Assembly: GCF_024448935.1 (NCBI RefSeq)
Contig: NZ_JAMOIE010000021.1
Location: 1-63,103 of the forward strand
Source: Stutzerimonas stutzeri
GTDB taxonomy: Bacteria > Pseudomonadota > Gammaproteobacteria > Pseudomonadales > Pseudomonadaceae
Length of the DNA stretch: 63,103 bases
Direction: 5' to 3'
Shown here: in pieces, positions 33,921 through 44,100 of the stretch
Position numbering within the stretch: position 1 is the first letter of the stretch
Layout: each line of letters begins with the position of its first letter
Made by a program: the position numbers and the translations under genes
Notes under the pieces: generated by a model
What the model saw: the letters and a program-made list of their open reading frames with translations, nothing else
Databases searched by the model: none
Told to the model about the DNA's origin: nothing

Positions 33921-34100
33921 GCTGAGGGGAACCTTTGCCATGCGAAGTGCGCACCATCCGGGAGCAGATCGTGCGAGCCGGGATACCCGACTCTGGTAGC
34001 AAGCCACATGCCAAGCGCAGGGCACGACGCGTCTAGTCGAAGCTGAACCAGCGGCAGCGGCGAATGGTCTGGTCGTAAGCCCGAACCGGAATCCCTCAAT

Positions 34101-35723
34101 TCAGCGCGGATACAACGGCGGCAGTGCGCTGGCTTCCCGTTCTGCATCGCCAGCCTGTCTTGCCGGCAGGCTCTGAATGGCCTGCCACAAGGCTTCGCCT
34201 TGCCAGCGTTGACCGGTCTCGCTGTACAGCGCACCGTTTAGCCCGTCGAGTGCGTCGGACAGCGGCTCGAAGCGCGCCGCCATATCGGCCAGCGTCTCGG
34301 GCTGCTGACGCGCCCAGGCATCAAGTGCCTGGCGGGTAGCCTGGGTGTCATTGGCCAGGCAGGCCCGTTTCAGGTCATCGAGCAGGCTGCGCGGGGTCGG
34401 GCCGGTCTGCACGGTGCGGATCACCGCAGGCTGGCTACGCGCATGCAGCCACAGGCCAAAACCGAGCAGGGTGGTCAGCGCCAGCAAGGCGCTGCTCAGC
34501 TGCCAGGGCCACAGCCGCCGCGCTTGACGCTGTTCAGGCACCTCTGGCGTGTCGATGGCGGGCTGTTGAAGGTTCGGGTTGTCGGCCACCAGCAGGTTCC
34601 GTCCAGGCAGAGTGCTGCGCTCCAGGCGATCGTCAAGGGTATTCCACCAGACCACTTCAACGGGTGGGAGCTGGAAATCACCGGTGCGCGTCGCGACCAG
34701 GGCTTCGCGCTGCTCGCGACTGCCGTTGACGCCGTTGGCGTTGATTTCGTTGTTCAGGGTCGGCTGGTCGGGGTAGCTGCGCAGGCCTGGAACCTCGGTC
34801 GAGCCGATGGGTGGCAGCTGGCTACTGGTCAATCCGTCCGCTTTCAGCAAAAGGCTGCGGGTCAGGGCTTCACCCAGTTGAGCATCCACCGGCTCCGGAC
34901 TCCAGGCTTCGACCAGCGTCAGGCTTCGGGCAGGCAGCCAGGGGGCGTCGGCGGGATACTCAACCGGCCTGGCTTTGACCGTCAACGCAATGGTGGGAGA
35001 TTTCACCTGGGTCGAGCGCCCGAACCTGGAGCCGTACTGATCACCGGTCGCTGGTGCGACCATGGTGGCGCTGAACAGCTGTGCAGGGATCGTCAGCTCG
35101 CCGCTCTTCTGCGGAAACAGCGCGTAGCGGATTTCGATCACGCCGTGGCGAACCCCATTGATGTCCTTTTCATAGGTGCGTGGTTCGCCCAGTCGCTCCA
35201 CCAGCGCGTCGCTCATGTGCAGCGGGGACAGGGTGCTGTCGTCGTAGAGCGATACGGAATGGTAGATGCGCAGGGTCAGCAGCACCTGCGCCTGCACATA
35301 GGCCACTTCCTGCTCGAGGCTGGCGTCGATGAAAATCGGCGCAAGAAGATCGCTATCTCCGGCGCTGGGTTCGGTGACATGCAAGGTGATGGGTTCGCTA
35401 CGGGCATCGCCGAGATGCAGAGGGGGAATGACGACGTAGCCGGTCTGCAGGGGCTGGAGCGTGACCTGCCATTGGGTTATCGCCTTCGCCTCGCCATTGA
35501 CGCTGGCAAGCTGGTTGCTCTGGCGAGTGCCGGACACCTTGAAAAGGCTGTCGAGGAGCTGCAGGTCAGGCTTGCCAAAGGCGGTGCCGTCGGCCGTCTC
35601 CAGGGTAAGTTCGACCGTTTCGTCCAGGCTCAATTCGGTGCGGTCGACCCGAGCGAGCAAGGTCGCCGCGTTCGTCTGCAGGCCCAGCAGGAGCAGAAAC
35701 ACCAATGTCATCCAGCGCATCAT
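34101..35723 (-). CDS. batD: BatD-family oxygen-tolerance / stress protein
   Basis: This 540-residue BatD-family membrane protein has a signal sequence (MTLVFLLLLGLQTNAA), tandem immunoglobulin-like beta regions in the periplasm (about 20-400), one membrane helix (about 412-430) and a helical cytoplasmic tail. BatD works with MoxR and VWA-domain proteins in an envelope complex tied to stress tolerance; the biochemical role is not settled. It is the last gene of the moxR-bat operon, and its ATG overlaps the stop of batB. Confidence 0.87.
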   Translation of the reverse strand: MMRWMTLVFLLLLGLQTNAATLLARVDRTELSLDETVELTLETADGTAFGKPDLQLLDSLFKVSGTRQSNQLASVNGEAKAITQWQVTLQPLQTGYVVIPPLHLGDARSEPITLHVTEPSAGDSDLLAPIFIDASLEQEVAYVQAQVLLTLRIYHSVSLYDDSTLSPLHMSDALVERLGEPRTYEKDINGVRHGVIEIRYALFPQKSGELTIPAQLFSATMVAPATGDQYGSRFGRSTQVKSPTIALTVKARPVEYPADAPWLPARSLTLVEAWSPEPVDAQLGEALTRSLLLKADGLTSSQLPPIGSTEVPGLRSYPDQPTLNNEINANGVNGSREQREALVATRTGDFQLPPVEVVWWNTLDDRLERSTLPGRNLLVADNPNLQQPAIDTPEVPEQRQARRLWPWQLSSALLALTTLLGFGLWLHARSQPAVIRTVQTGPTPRSLLDDLKRACLANDTQATRQALDAWARQQPETLADMAARFEPLSDALDGLNGALYSETGQRWQGEALWQAIQSLPARQAGDAEREASALPPLYPR

Positions 35724-37447
35724 CGATTCAGTTCCTGCCGTTTGCGTTGTTCATAAAGAAACTTGCGCCTTAGCAGCTCGCCGGGATCGTCCGGAATCTT
35801 GCGCAGCCACTGGTTCATTGCCTGATCCTGCTCGGGATCGACGGGCACTTGCTGGACTTGTGCGATCTGCTGATCGGTCGCTTCTGAGTTGGACTCGGTA
35901 GGGGCCTCGTTCTGTGTTTCGCTCGACACCTCGCCCGCTTGGCTTGGCGGGGCCTGCGTCGTGGCTTGATCCGTCGAGGCAGGCGATGCGGCTGGCCCTT
36001 TGCTTGCGCGCGGCTGCTTGTGCTGCGCGGTTGCAGGTGCCTGTTCTTGCGGTGTCGGCTCGTCGGGATTGGCTTCTTCCTGAGTCTGTTGCTGGCGCAG
36101 GGCCTCTTCGACTGCGGCTTTGTTACGCCGCGCAACGTCCAGGCCAGGGTCCAGTTCCAGGGCTTGCTCATAAGCCTCGATGGCGGCTTTCAGCTCATCA
36201 TTGCGTGCCAAGGCATTGCCGCGGTTATAGTGGTCGGCTGCGGAGTCGCCCTGGCTGAATTGTTCGGCGGCGCCGGCAAAGTCTCCGGCCTGGTAGCGGG
36301 CATAGCCCTGCCACTGGTGATTCTTGAAGTGTTTCGCGGCTTCGTCTGGGCGAGAAGACTCCAGCAGGCGCATGCCCTGCTGATCGGGGCGTAGCCAGAG
36401 GTCGTCAAAGCTTAGAGCGCTGGCGGGTTGCGGGACGAACAGGAAGAGTGGCAAGCAGAAAAGCCAGCCCCGGCGCCCGGCACAGGCGGCAAGCAACAAC
36501 AGGGGCAGTAGCAGCCAGTAGCCTTGGTCATGCCAGGTGTCGAGACGGGTGGTCTCGTCTTGGGCCACGAGCTTGCCGTTGCGTTCGAGCAAACCGAGGT
36601 TGCGCAGGTCCGCATCATCGACTCGAGCCTGCTGATAGCGGCCACCGATACGGCTGGCAAAACGCCGCATGGCAGTTTCGTCCAGCCGGGGAATGATGAT
36701 GGCGCCTTTATCATCTTTGAGAAAACTGCCGTCGTCACGGGGAATCGGGGCGCCCTGTTCGGTGCCGATGCCGAGCAGCAGCAGCGACTGATCGCTGTCT
36801 TCGAGCAGTTGCTCGATTGCTGTGCGTTCCGGAACGCCCAGGCTGCTGCCGATCAGCAGCAGGCGGCCGCGGCCGTTGGCACCCTGCTGGAGCAGTTCGA
36901 TACCTTGCATCACCGCCAGATCAGCGCGGTAACCGGGTTCGGGCATAAGGTCGGGTTTCAATGCATCCAGAAGATTTTGCGTGGTGGCCATGTCGTTGGA
37001 CAGCGGCACCAAGGTGTGAGCGCTGCCGGCGAACACCACCACCGCCGTCTGCGCGTCCTGACGGGTCTGGAGCAAATCGATGATCTTGCGTTTGGCCTGC
37101 TCGAGCCGGCTTGGGCGCACATCGGTTGCCAGCATGGCCGGGGTGGTCTCCAGCAAGATCGCCAGCGGGTCCGTGCGTGACAGGCTGGGCTGCTCGACCT
37201 GTTGCCAGCTTGGCCCCAACAGCGCCAGACAGCCCAGCAGCCAGGCGGAGCCAAGCAGGAGCCAAGGGAGCTTGCTGTCACGCAGTTTGCCGCGGGTGAG
37301 CAGAATGCCATGAAAGGCTTCGGGCAACAGCCGCTGCCAGCGGCCTGTCTGGCGTTGCCGATGCCATAGCCGCCACCACAGCCATATCGGTAGTGGCAAT
37401 AGGATCAACCAGAACGGTCTGAGCAAATGCGGCAGAAGTTCGCTCAT
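35720..37447 (-). CDS. batB: BatB/BatC-like fusion: VWA domain plus TPR
   Basis: This 575-residue protein joins a membrane-anchored VWA domain (helices about 10-28, 60-80 and 310-330; VWA about 90-290) to a TPR segment (about 375-450; AADHYNRGNALARND, YEQALELDPG). A low-complexity Gln/Pro/Thr-rich stretch and a basic end follow. In Bacteroides and Leptospira BatB and BatC are separate; here they are fused. The metal site expected as DxSxS reads LLETTPAML, so it may not bind Mg2+ in the usual way. It overlaps batA and batD by 4 bp on each side. Confidence 0.86.
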   Translation of the reverse strand: MSELLPHLLRPFWLILLPLPIWLWWRLWHRQRQTGRWQRLLPEAFHGILLTRGKLRDSKLPWLLLGSAWLLGCLALLGPSWQQVEQPSLSRTDPLAILLETTPAMLATDVRPSRLEQAKRKIIDLLQTRQDAQTAVVVFAGSAHTLVPLSNDMATTQNLLDALKPDLMPEPGYRADLAVMQGIELLQQGANGRGRLLLIGSSLGVPERTAIEQLLEDSDQSLLLLGIGTEQGAPIPRDDGSFLKDDKGAIIIPRLDETAMRRFASRIGGRYQQARVDDADLRNLGLLERNGKLVAQDETTRLDTWHDQGYWLLLPLLLLAACAGRRGWLFCLPLFLFVPQPASALSFDDLWLRPDQQGMRLLESSRPDEAAKHFKNHQWQGYARYQAGDFAGAAEQFSQGDSAADHYNRGNALARNDELKAAIEAYEQALELDPGLDVARRNKAAVEEALRQQQTQEEANPDEPTPQEQAPATAQHKQPRASKGPAASPASTDQATTQAPPSQAGEVSSETQNEAPTESNSEATDQQIAQVQQVPVDPEQDQAMNQWLRKIPDDPGELLRRKFLYEQRKRQELNR

Positions 37448-38457
37448 GATGGCGTGCCCCGCCGGCCGAGCTGACGCAGCGCCAGCGGCCAGACGCTGCG
37501 CGCGACCAACAGCCAGCTGAACACCAGCGCGGCCGCCAGTGGCCAGGCATAAAGCGCAGTGGCCACGCGTGCCTGAGCCGGCTGTTGCGCGGCAGGCTCG
37601 AGTTGGTCGAGTGTGGTACCGACTGCTTCCAGTTCGTCATGCGTACGCGCTCGGAAATACTCGCCGCCGGTTTCATGGGCAATCGCGCGCAGGGTCGTTT
37701 CGTCCAGATCGCCGCCGGGGTTGAAACCGAAGCGGTTAAGCGTGCTGTCACTCGCTTCCGCACCGATGCCGATGGTATGCACCTTGACGCCTGCCGCCGC
37801 GGCGAGGCGAGCCGCGAGCAAGGGGTCGACTTCGCCACCGTTATTTGCGCCGTCGGTAATCAGCACCAGCACGCGACTTTTCGCTGGCCTGTCGCGCAGG
37901 CGTTTGACGGCCAAGCCGATGGCATCGCCGAGGGCCGTGTTGTTCCCGGCGATGCCGATCACAGCCTCATCGAGCCAGGTGCGTACCGTTTGTCGATCGA
38001 AGGTCAGCGGAGCCTGCAGGTAGGCCTTGCTGCCGAAGAGAATCAGCCCGACGCGGTCGCCGCGCCGCTCGGCAATGAAGTCGCCGAGCAGGTGCCTGAC
38101 CAGTTCCAGCCGGCTGACCTCTTCGCCTTGCCATTGCATGTCCGGGTAGCCCATGGACCCGGACACGTCGACCGCGAGCAATAGGTCGCGACCATTGGTG
38201 GGAAGCGGCAGCGGTTCGCCAAGCCATTGCGGCCGCGCAGCCGCGAACAGCAGCAGAAGCCAAATGAGCAGATAGGGTAGCTGTTGTCGCCAGGCGGGCA
38301 GGGCGATGGCGGCGCGGCGGCCGGCAAGGGCTTCCAGTTCGGCCAGAAAGCCAACCTTCAGCGCCGCGTCGCCGCTTTCCGATACTGGCAAAAGCCAGCG
38401 CAACAGCCAGGGCAGTGGCAACAGGAGCCAGACCCACGGCCAGGCCAGCTCAAACAT
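37444..38457 (-). CDS. batA: BatA-type VWA-domain membrane protein
   Basis: This 337-residue protein has N-terminal membrane helices (about 3-20 and 58-75), a VWA domain (about 85-280) with an intact metal site DVSGSMG and the later Thr/Asp positions (TDGANNGGEVD), and a C-terminal helix. It probably presents the VWA domain to the periplasm or cytoplasm as a binding platform for the MoxR ATPase complex. I chose the ATG at 38457 (MFELAWPW), which overlaps the DUF4381 gene end; the longer frame is a shadow of that gene. Confidence 0.88.
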   Translation of the reverse strand: MFELAWPWVWLLLPLPWLLRWLLPVSESGDAALKVGFLAELEALAGRRAAIALPAWRQQLPYLLIWLLLLFAAARPQWLGEPLPLPTNGRDLLLAVDVSGSMGYPDMQWQGEEVSRLELVRHLLGDFIAERRGDRVGLILFGSKAYLQAPLTFDRQTVRTWLDEAVIGIAGNNTALGDAIGLAVKRLRDRPAKSRVLVLITDGANNGGEVDPLLAARLAAAAGVKVHTIGIGAEASDSTLNRFGFNPGGDLDETTLRAIAHETGGEYFRARTHDELEAVGTTLDQLEPAAQQPAQARVATALYAWPLAAALVFSWLLVARSVWPLALRQLGRRGTPS

Positions 38458-38950
38458 GCTTGCGAATCCAGATCTGCACGGATTGCTCCAGGTCTTGGAT
38501 GGCCTTGTCGTCCAGCCGGCACTCGGCGCGGTAAGCGCCTTCAACCAGCACCATCCAGCGCGTCAATCCGGCCGCCGGACACCGATTGTCAAGAAACGCC
38601 AGCCAGGCACGCCCGCTCAACGTATGTGGATGATCGTCCGGATAGCGTATCCGACACAGGCGTTTGAGCAGCGCATTGAGTTGCTGCAGCCAGTGGCTGG
38701 CCGGTTGGCCATTGTAGGGCTTGTCCAACTGGGCAAGTTCCAGCAGTGCAATCTGGCGCTGAGGGTCGAGGGGGTGTTCGTGTTGGGTCAAATCGCCTCG
38801 CTTCCCGCGCTGGAGTCGCTTCCAGGGTCGGAATTTCAGCAGAAGAACAACGCTGAGCAGCAGGGCGGCGAGCAACCACCAGCCGACCGCCAGCGGCCAC
38901 CAGCTTACAGCCGCTGGGGTAATGAGGGGTTCAAGCTCGAGGGCGTTCAT
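38450..38950 (-). CDS. DUF4381 domain protein
   Basis: This 166-residue protein has one N-terminal membrane helix (about 22-44) followed by a cytoplasmic helical domain (AWLAFLDNRCPAAGLTRWM). It matches the DUF4381 proteins that regularly lie between DUF58 and BatA genes in MoxR operons. It overlaps both neighbours, so translation is coupled. Its precise role is unknown; an accessory or scaffold function in the complex is inferred from context. Confidence 0.82.
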   Translation of the reverse strand: MNALELEPLITPAAVSWWPLAVGWWLLAALLLSVVLLLKFRPWKRLQRGKRGDLTQHEHPLDPQRQIALLELAQLDKPYNGQPASHWLQQLNALLKRLCRIRYPDDHPHTLSGRAWLAFLDNRCPAAGLTRWMVLVEGAYRAECRLDDKAIQDLEQSVQIWIRKHV

Positions 38951-39918
38951 CGGGGCGCGCCCTTATGCGGCCCGATGAGGTGCTCGCGCAGCTGCTCGAC
39001 TAGTTCACGCGAGGTAATCAGCGGCATTAACGGCAGGCGTAAACGGTCAGCCAGACGTTTCCAGCGTGCGCTGCGCGCTTCGCCTTGCAATCGGTAGGTG
39101 CGTCGCAGCGTGGCGTCATGGGTGTCCAGCTCCAGCCGTGCGCCGAACTGCGCAAAGCGCAACAGCCCGGCTGCCGGCAACGCATGATCGAGTGGATCAC
39201 AGACCGGGATCAGCAGCAGGTCGACATGCCGCGCAAGCAGGGTCATCTGCTGTTCCGCGGCATCGCTCAGGGCGCGTTCGTCACAGATGATGACCGCCAG
39301 GCTACCCGGACGCAGCACTTCGCGTGCACGCCTGAGGGCCAGGCCAAAGGCCTCGGGGTCGTTGGCCTGGTCGGCTTCAAGACTGGCATTGGCGCGGGCC
39401 AGGCGGTCCAACAGTTGCAGCAGGCTCTGCTTGCTGCGCCGGGGTTTGATTTCTTGCTGTTCGCCGTGCCCGAATACCAGCCCACCGACGCGGTCGTTGT
39501 GACTTAGCGCGGCCCAACCCACCAGGCTGGCGGCCTGGGCAACCAGCACTGATTTGAAGGCCCGCTCGCTTCCGAAGAACAGCCGTGGACTCTGTTCTAC
39601 GAGCAAATAGATGGGTCGTTCGCGTTCTTCATGAAACAGCTTGGTATGCGGCTCCTGCGTGCGTGCAGTGACTCGCCAGTCAATGGTGCGGACATCATCA
39701 CCGGCCTGGTAGATGCGCACCTGATCGAAATCTACCCCTCGCCCGCGCAGCTTCGAGTGGTGCAGGCCGACCAACTGGCTGCGCCGAAGCGGGCTGGTAA
39801 ACAAGGGCACTTCACGGACGCGATGACGCATGTCGATCAGCTCGGCAAGGCTCACCCGGATCCCACTGTCTGGCTTCGTAGGCGCCGACCTGTCGTCGGC
39901 GGACCGCGAGGGCTGCAT
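38947..39918 (-). CDS. DUF58 domain protein
   Basis: This 323-residue soluble protein has the DUF58 hallmark GLHHSKLRGRGVDFDQVR followed by DDVRTIDWRVTART (about 50-85), and a degenerate VWA-like fold after it. DUF58 proteins nearly always accompany MoxR ATPases and are thought to be partners or substrates of the chaperone. The ATG overlaps the moxR stop (ATGA), and the gene overlaps DUF4381 downstream. Confidence 0.88.
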   Translation of the reverse strand: MQPSRSADDRSAPTKPDSGIRVSLAELIDMRHRVREVPLFTSPLRRSQLVGLHHSKLRGRGVDFDQVRIYQAGDDVRTIDWRVTARTQEPHTKLFHEERERPIYLLVEQSPRLFFGSERAFKSVLVAQAASLVGWAALSHNDRVGGLVFGHGEQQEIKPRRSKQSLLQLLDRLARANASLEADQANDPEAFGLALRRAREVLRPGSLAVIICDERALSDAAEQQMTLLARHVDLLLIPVCDPLDHALPAAGLLRFAQFGARLELDTHDATLRRTYRLQGEARSARWKRLADRLRLPLMPLITSRELVEQLREHLIGPHKGAPR

Positions 39919-40877
39919 CAGGCCACCGCGACCACGTCAAGGATGCGTTGCAGGACGCGATCCTGATCGATACCGGCTGCTTCCGCTTCGAACGACAGGA
40001 TCAAGCGATGGCGCAACACATCGAACAGCACGGCCTGAATGTCTTCAGGGCTGACGAAGTCCCGGCCAGCCAGCCAGGCATGGGCGCGGGCACAGCGATC
40101 AAGCGAGATCGAGCCGCGCGGGCTGGAGCCGTAAGCAATCCAGCCTGCCAGCTCTGCGTCGAACTTCGCGGGGGTGCGCGTCGCCATGACCAGCTGCACC
40201 AGGTATTCCTCCACCGCGTCGGCCATGTACAGGCCAAGGATTTCCTTGCGCGCAGCAAAAATTGCCTGCTGAGATACTCGCTGCTCGGGCGCGGTTTCGC
40301 CATTGATTGCTTCACCGCGTGCCTGTTGCAGGATGCGTCGTTCCACCGATGCGTCGGGAAAGCCCAACTTAACGTGCAGCAAAAAGCGGTCCAGCTGCGC
40401 TTCGGGCAGAGGATAGGTGCCTTCCTGTTCGATGGGATTCTGTGTGGCCATCACCAGAAAGAGTGGTGACAGATCGTAGGTGCTGCGGCCGACGCTGACC
40501 TGCCGCTCGGCCATGGCTTCGAGCAGCGCCGACTGGACCTTCGCAGGCGCTCGGTTGATTTCGTCCGCCAGCACCAGGTTGTGAAAGATGGGGCCCTGCT
40601 GGAATACGAAACTGCCGGTTTCCGGCCGGTAGATCTCGGTACCGGTGATGTCGGCAGGGAGCAGGTCCGGCGTGAATTGGATGCGATGGAATTCCGCTTC
40701 GAGGCCACCTGCAAGCTCTTTGATCGCCCTCGTCTTAGCCAGTCCCGGGGCGCCTTCGACGAGCATGTGGCCATCAGCCAGCAAGGCGATCAGCAGACGC
40801 TCGATCAGCCGTTCCTGGCCTAGAATCTGAGTTGAAAGAAAGTGTCGCAACGCGACTATGGCTTCACGGTGGTCCAT
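39918..40877 (-). CDS. MoxR-family AAA+ ATPase
   Basis: This 319-residue AAA+ chaperone of the MoxR subfamily has Walker A GAPGLAKTR, Walker B LVLADEINRAP, sensor 1 VMATQNPIEQEGTYPLPEAQLDRF and a lid domain with SPRGSISLDRC. It likely remodels or loads cofactors onto VWA-domain partners encoded downstream. It heads the six-gene moxR-bat operon and is divergent from gdhB, an order I recall from P. aeruginosa. AGAAGAG precedes the ATG. Confidence 0.92.
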   Translation of the reverse strand: MDHREAIVALRHFLSTQILGQERLIERLLIALLADGHMLVEGAPGLAKTRAIKELAGGLEAEFHRIQFTPDLLPADITGTEIYRPETGSFVFQQGPIFHNLVLADEINRAPAKVQSALLEAMAERQVSVGRSTYDLSPLFLVMATQNPIEQEGTYPLPEAQLDRFLLHVKLGFPDASVERRILQQARGEAINGETAPEQRVSQQAIFAARKEILGLYMADAVEEYLVQLVMATRTPAKFDAELAGWIAYGSSPRGSISLDRCARAHAWLAGRDFVSPEDIQAVLFDVLRHRLILSFEAEAAGIDQDRVLQRILDVVAVA

Positions 40878-41199
40878 CGCTTGGCTCTTCTGCAGGGGCG
40901 TGTCGGGGCGGGCGCTCGACCGGCACGACTTTAATTCATTAGCGAGGGGCCGGCTATGCGCGGTTCGGCAAGTTCGTCACGCCAGATCAGCCGATGGCCG
41001 GCACTGGCCGGCGCCGTGCATTGTTCGTCACGCGCCTGAATTAAATGTGACTGCCGGGTCGCTGGCGTCGCCAGACAAAGGAGACCAGAGTGGGGGTGCA
41101 TTCCCGGTCCGCTGAACTAACGTTGAACTTACAGGTTGCGTTGCCGGTCAGGTCCCGCGACTGCCCAAGTCGAATTCCAAGCCAGAATGGAGCGAAAAA
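40878..41199. other. Divergent intergenic region, moxR and gdhB
   Basis: About 320 bp holding both promoters. The inner part (about 40992-41024) is a GC-rich pair of GGCCGGC repeats. No gene, RNA or mobile element is seen. Confidence 0.5.
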
Positions 41200-44100
41200 A
41201 TGGCGTTCTTTACAGCTGCCAGCAAAGCCGATTTTCAGCAACAACTGAAAGTGGCCCTGGCACAGCATGTCGACGAGAAACTCCTGCCACAAGTGGGACT
41301 CTTCGCCGAACAGTTTTTCGGAATCGTCGCATTACCCGAGCTGACCCAGCGGCGGATGACCGACCTGGTTGGCTCGACGCTGGCCAGTTGGCGCCTGCTG
41401 GAGCGTTTCGACCCGAGCAGCCCTGTCGTTCAGGTGTTCAACCCCGATTATGAAAAGCACGGTTGGCAGTCGACCCACAGCGTGGTCGAGGTGCTGCACC
41501 CGGACATGCCCTTCCTGGTCGACTCGGTGCGCATGGAACTGACCCGTCGTGGCTATGCCATTCACACCCTGCAGAACAGCGTGCTGCAGGTCCGCCGGGA
41601 CGGCGACGGCAGCCTGGTCGAATTACTGCGCAAGGGCAGCCCAGGTGAAGGCAGCGAAGCCGAGTCGCTGATCTTCGTCGAGATCGATCGCTGCGCCAGT
41701 GCGGCGGCCCTGCATGAACTGGAGCAGTCGCTGCATGGCGTGCTGGCTGAGGTACGCTTGGCCGTCAGCGATTTCCCGGCGATGAAGGCGAAGGCCGAAG
41801 AGCACCATGCCCGCCTGGCGATGCTGCAAGCGGCTGATGATGCGCAACTGGCTGAAAGCATGGATTTCATGCGCTGGCTGGCTGACGATCATTTCACCTT
41901 CCTCGGATACGAAGAGTTCACGGTGGTCGACCAGGGCGAGGGCGGCCGCATTATCTATGACGAGGCGTCGCTTCTGGGCCTGTCGCGCAAGCTACGCACG
42001 GGCCTTGAAGCAGACGATCAACTGATCATGCCGCCGGCCCTGGCCTATCTGCGCGAGCCGCTGCTGTTGTCATTCGCCAAGGCGGCCACCCCGAGCCGGG
42101 TGCACCGGCCGGCTTATCCGGATTTCGTCTCCATTCGTGAATTCGACGAGCAAGGGCGGGTTATCCGAGAGTGCCGCTTCCTCGGGCTGTTCACGTCCTC
42201 GGTCTACACCCAGAGCGTGCGGCGGATCCCTTATATTCGGAGCAAGGTAGCGGAGGTGATCCAGCGGTCGCAGTTCGATGATTCGGCGCATCTGGCCAAG
42301 GAGCTGACTCAGGTATTGGAAGTGCTGCCGCGCGACGAGTTGTTCCAGATGACGCTCGATCAGCTGTTCAGCACCGCTATCGCCATCGTGCAAATCCAGG
42401 AGCGCAACAAGCTGCGCCTGTTTCTGCGTATCGATCCGTATGGGCGCTTCTGCTACTGCCTGGCCTATGTCCCCCGCGACAGTTATTCGACCGAGACCCG
42501 CCTGCGCATCCAGCAGGTGCTGGTGGACCGCCTGCAAGCCAGCGGCTGTGAATTTTCCACCTACTTCTCCGAGTCCGTGCTGATCCGCGTGCAGTTCCTG
42601 CTGCGTCTGGATCCGAACAAGCAGGTGCAGTTCGATCCGGTCCAGTTGGAAAACGAGGTGGTCCAGGCCTGCCGAACCTGGCAGGACGACTACTCGAGCC
42701 TGGTCATCGAGCGTTTTGGCGAGGCACAGGGTACCGGGATACTCGCCGACTTCCCGAAAGGCTTCCCGGCTGGATATCGCGAGCGTTTCGCGCCGCACTC
42801 GGCGGCTGTTGACATGCAGCACGTGCTCAGCCTCAGCGGACAACGGCCGTTGGTGATGAGCTTCTATCAGCCGATCACGGCGGTGGAAAACCGCCTGCAC
42901 TGCAAGCTCTATCACCTGGATACACCGCTGCCGTTGTCCGACATGTTGCCGATCCTGGAAAACCTCGGGCTACGTGTGCTGGGTGAGTTTCCCTTCCGTC
43001 TGCGGCGCAAGGATGGTCGTGAATACTGGATTCACGATTTCGCATTCACCTATGCAGAAGGGCTCGAGATCGATCTGCTGGAGATCAACGAGCCGCTGCA
43101 GGACGCATTCATCGCCATCAATAACGGCCAGGCGGAAAACGACGCGTTCAACCGACTGGTACTGACGGCCGGGCTGACCTGGCGCGAAGTCGCGCTGTTG
43201 CGCGCCTACGGCCGCTACCTCAAACAGATTCGCATGGGCTTCGATCTGGGCTATATCGCCAGCGCTTTGCTCAACCACACCGACATCGCACGCGAACTGG
43301 TACGGCTGTTCAAGATGCGCTTCTACCTGGCGCGCAAACTCGGCGAAGAGGATCTCGCGGATAAGCAGGCGCGGCTGGAACAGGCCATTATCTCGGCGCT
43401 GGATGACGTGGCGGTGCTCAACGAGGACCGCATCCTGCGGCGCTATCTGGCGCTGATCAAGGCAACGCTGCGAACCAACTTCTATCAGGCCGATGCCCGC
43501 GGCAAACCGAAGCGCTATTTCAGCTTCAAGCTAGACCCGCGGTCGATTCCAGAGATGCCGCGCCCGGCGCCGAAATTTGAAATATTCGTCTATTCGCCAC
43601 GAGTGGAAGGTGTGCATCTGCGCGGCGGCAAAGTCGCGCGCGGCGGCTTGCGCTGGTCCGATCGGGAAGAGGACTACCGCACCGAGGTGCTAGGACTGGT
43701 GAAGGCGCAGCAGGTGAAGAACGCCATCATCGTGCCGGGGGGCGCCAAGGGTGGTTTCGTGCCACGGCGTCTGCCGACCAACGGCTCGCGTGACGAGATA
43801 TTCGCCGAAGGCATCGCCTGCTATCGGATCTTTATCAGCGGCTTGCTGGACATCACCGATAACCTCAAAGAAGGCATCGTCGTACCGCCTGCCAACGTAC
43901 TGCGCTACGACGAGGATGACCCTTACCTGGTGGTTGCCGCTGACAAGGGCACCGCAACCTTTTCCGACATTGCCAATGGCATCGCCGCGGAGTACGACTT
44001 CTGGTTGGGCGACGCCTTCGCATCGGGTGGTTCTGCCGGCTACGACCACAAGAAGATGGGCATCACCGCCAAGGGCGCCTGGGTCTCGGTGCAGCGGCAC

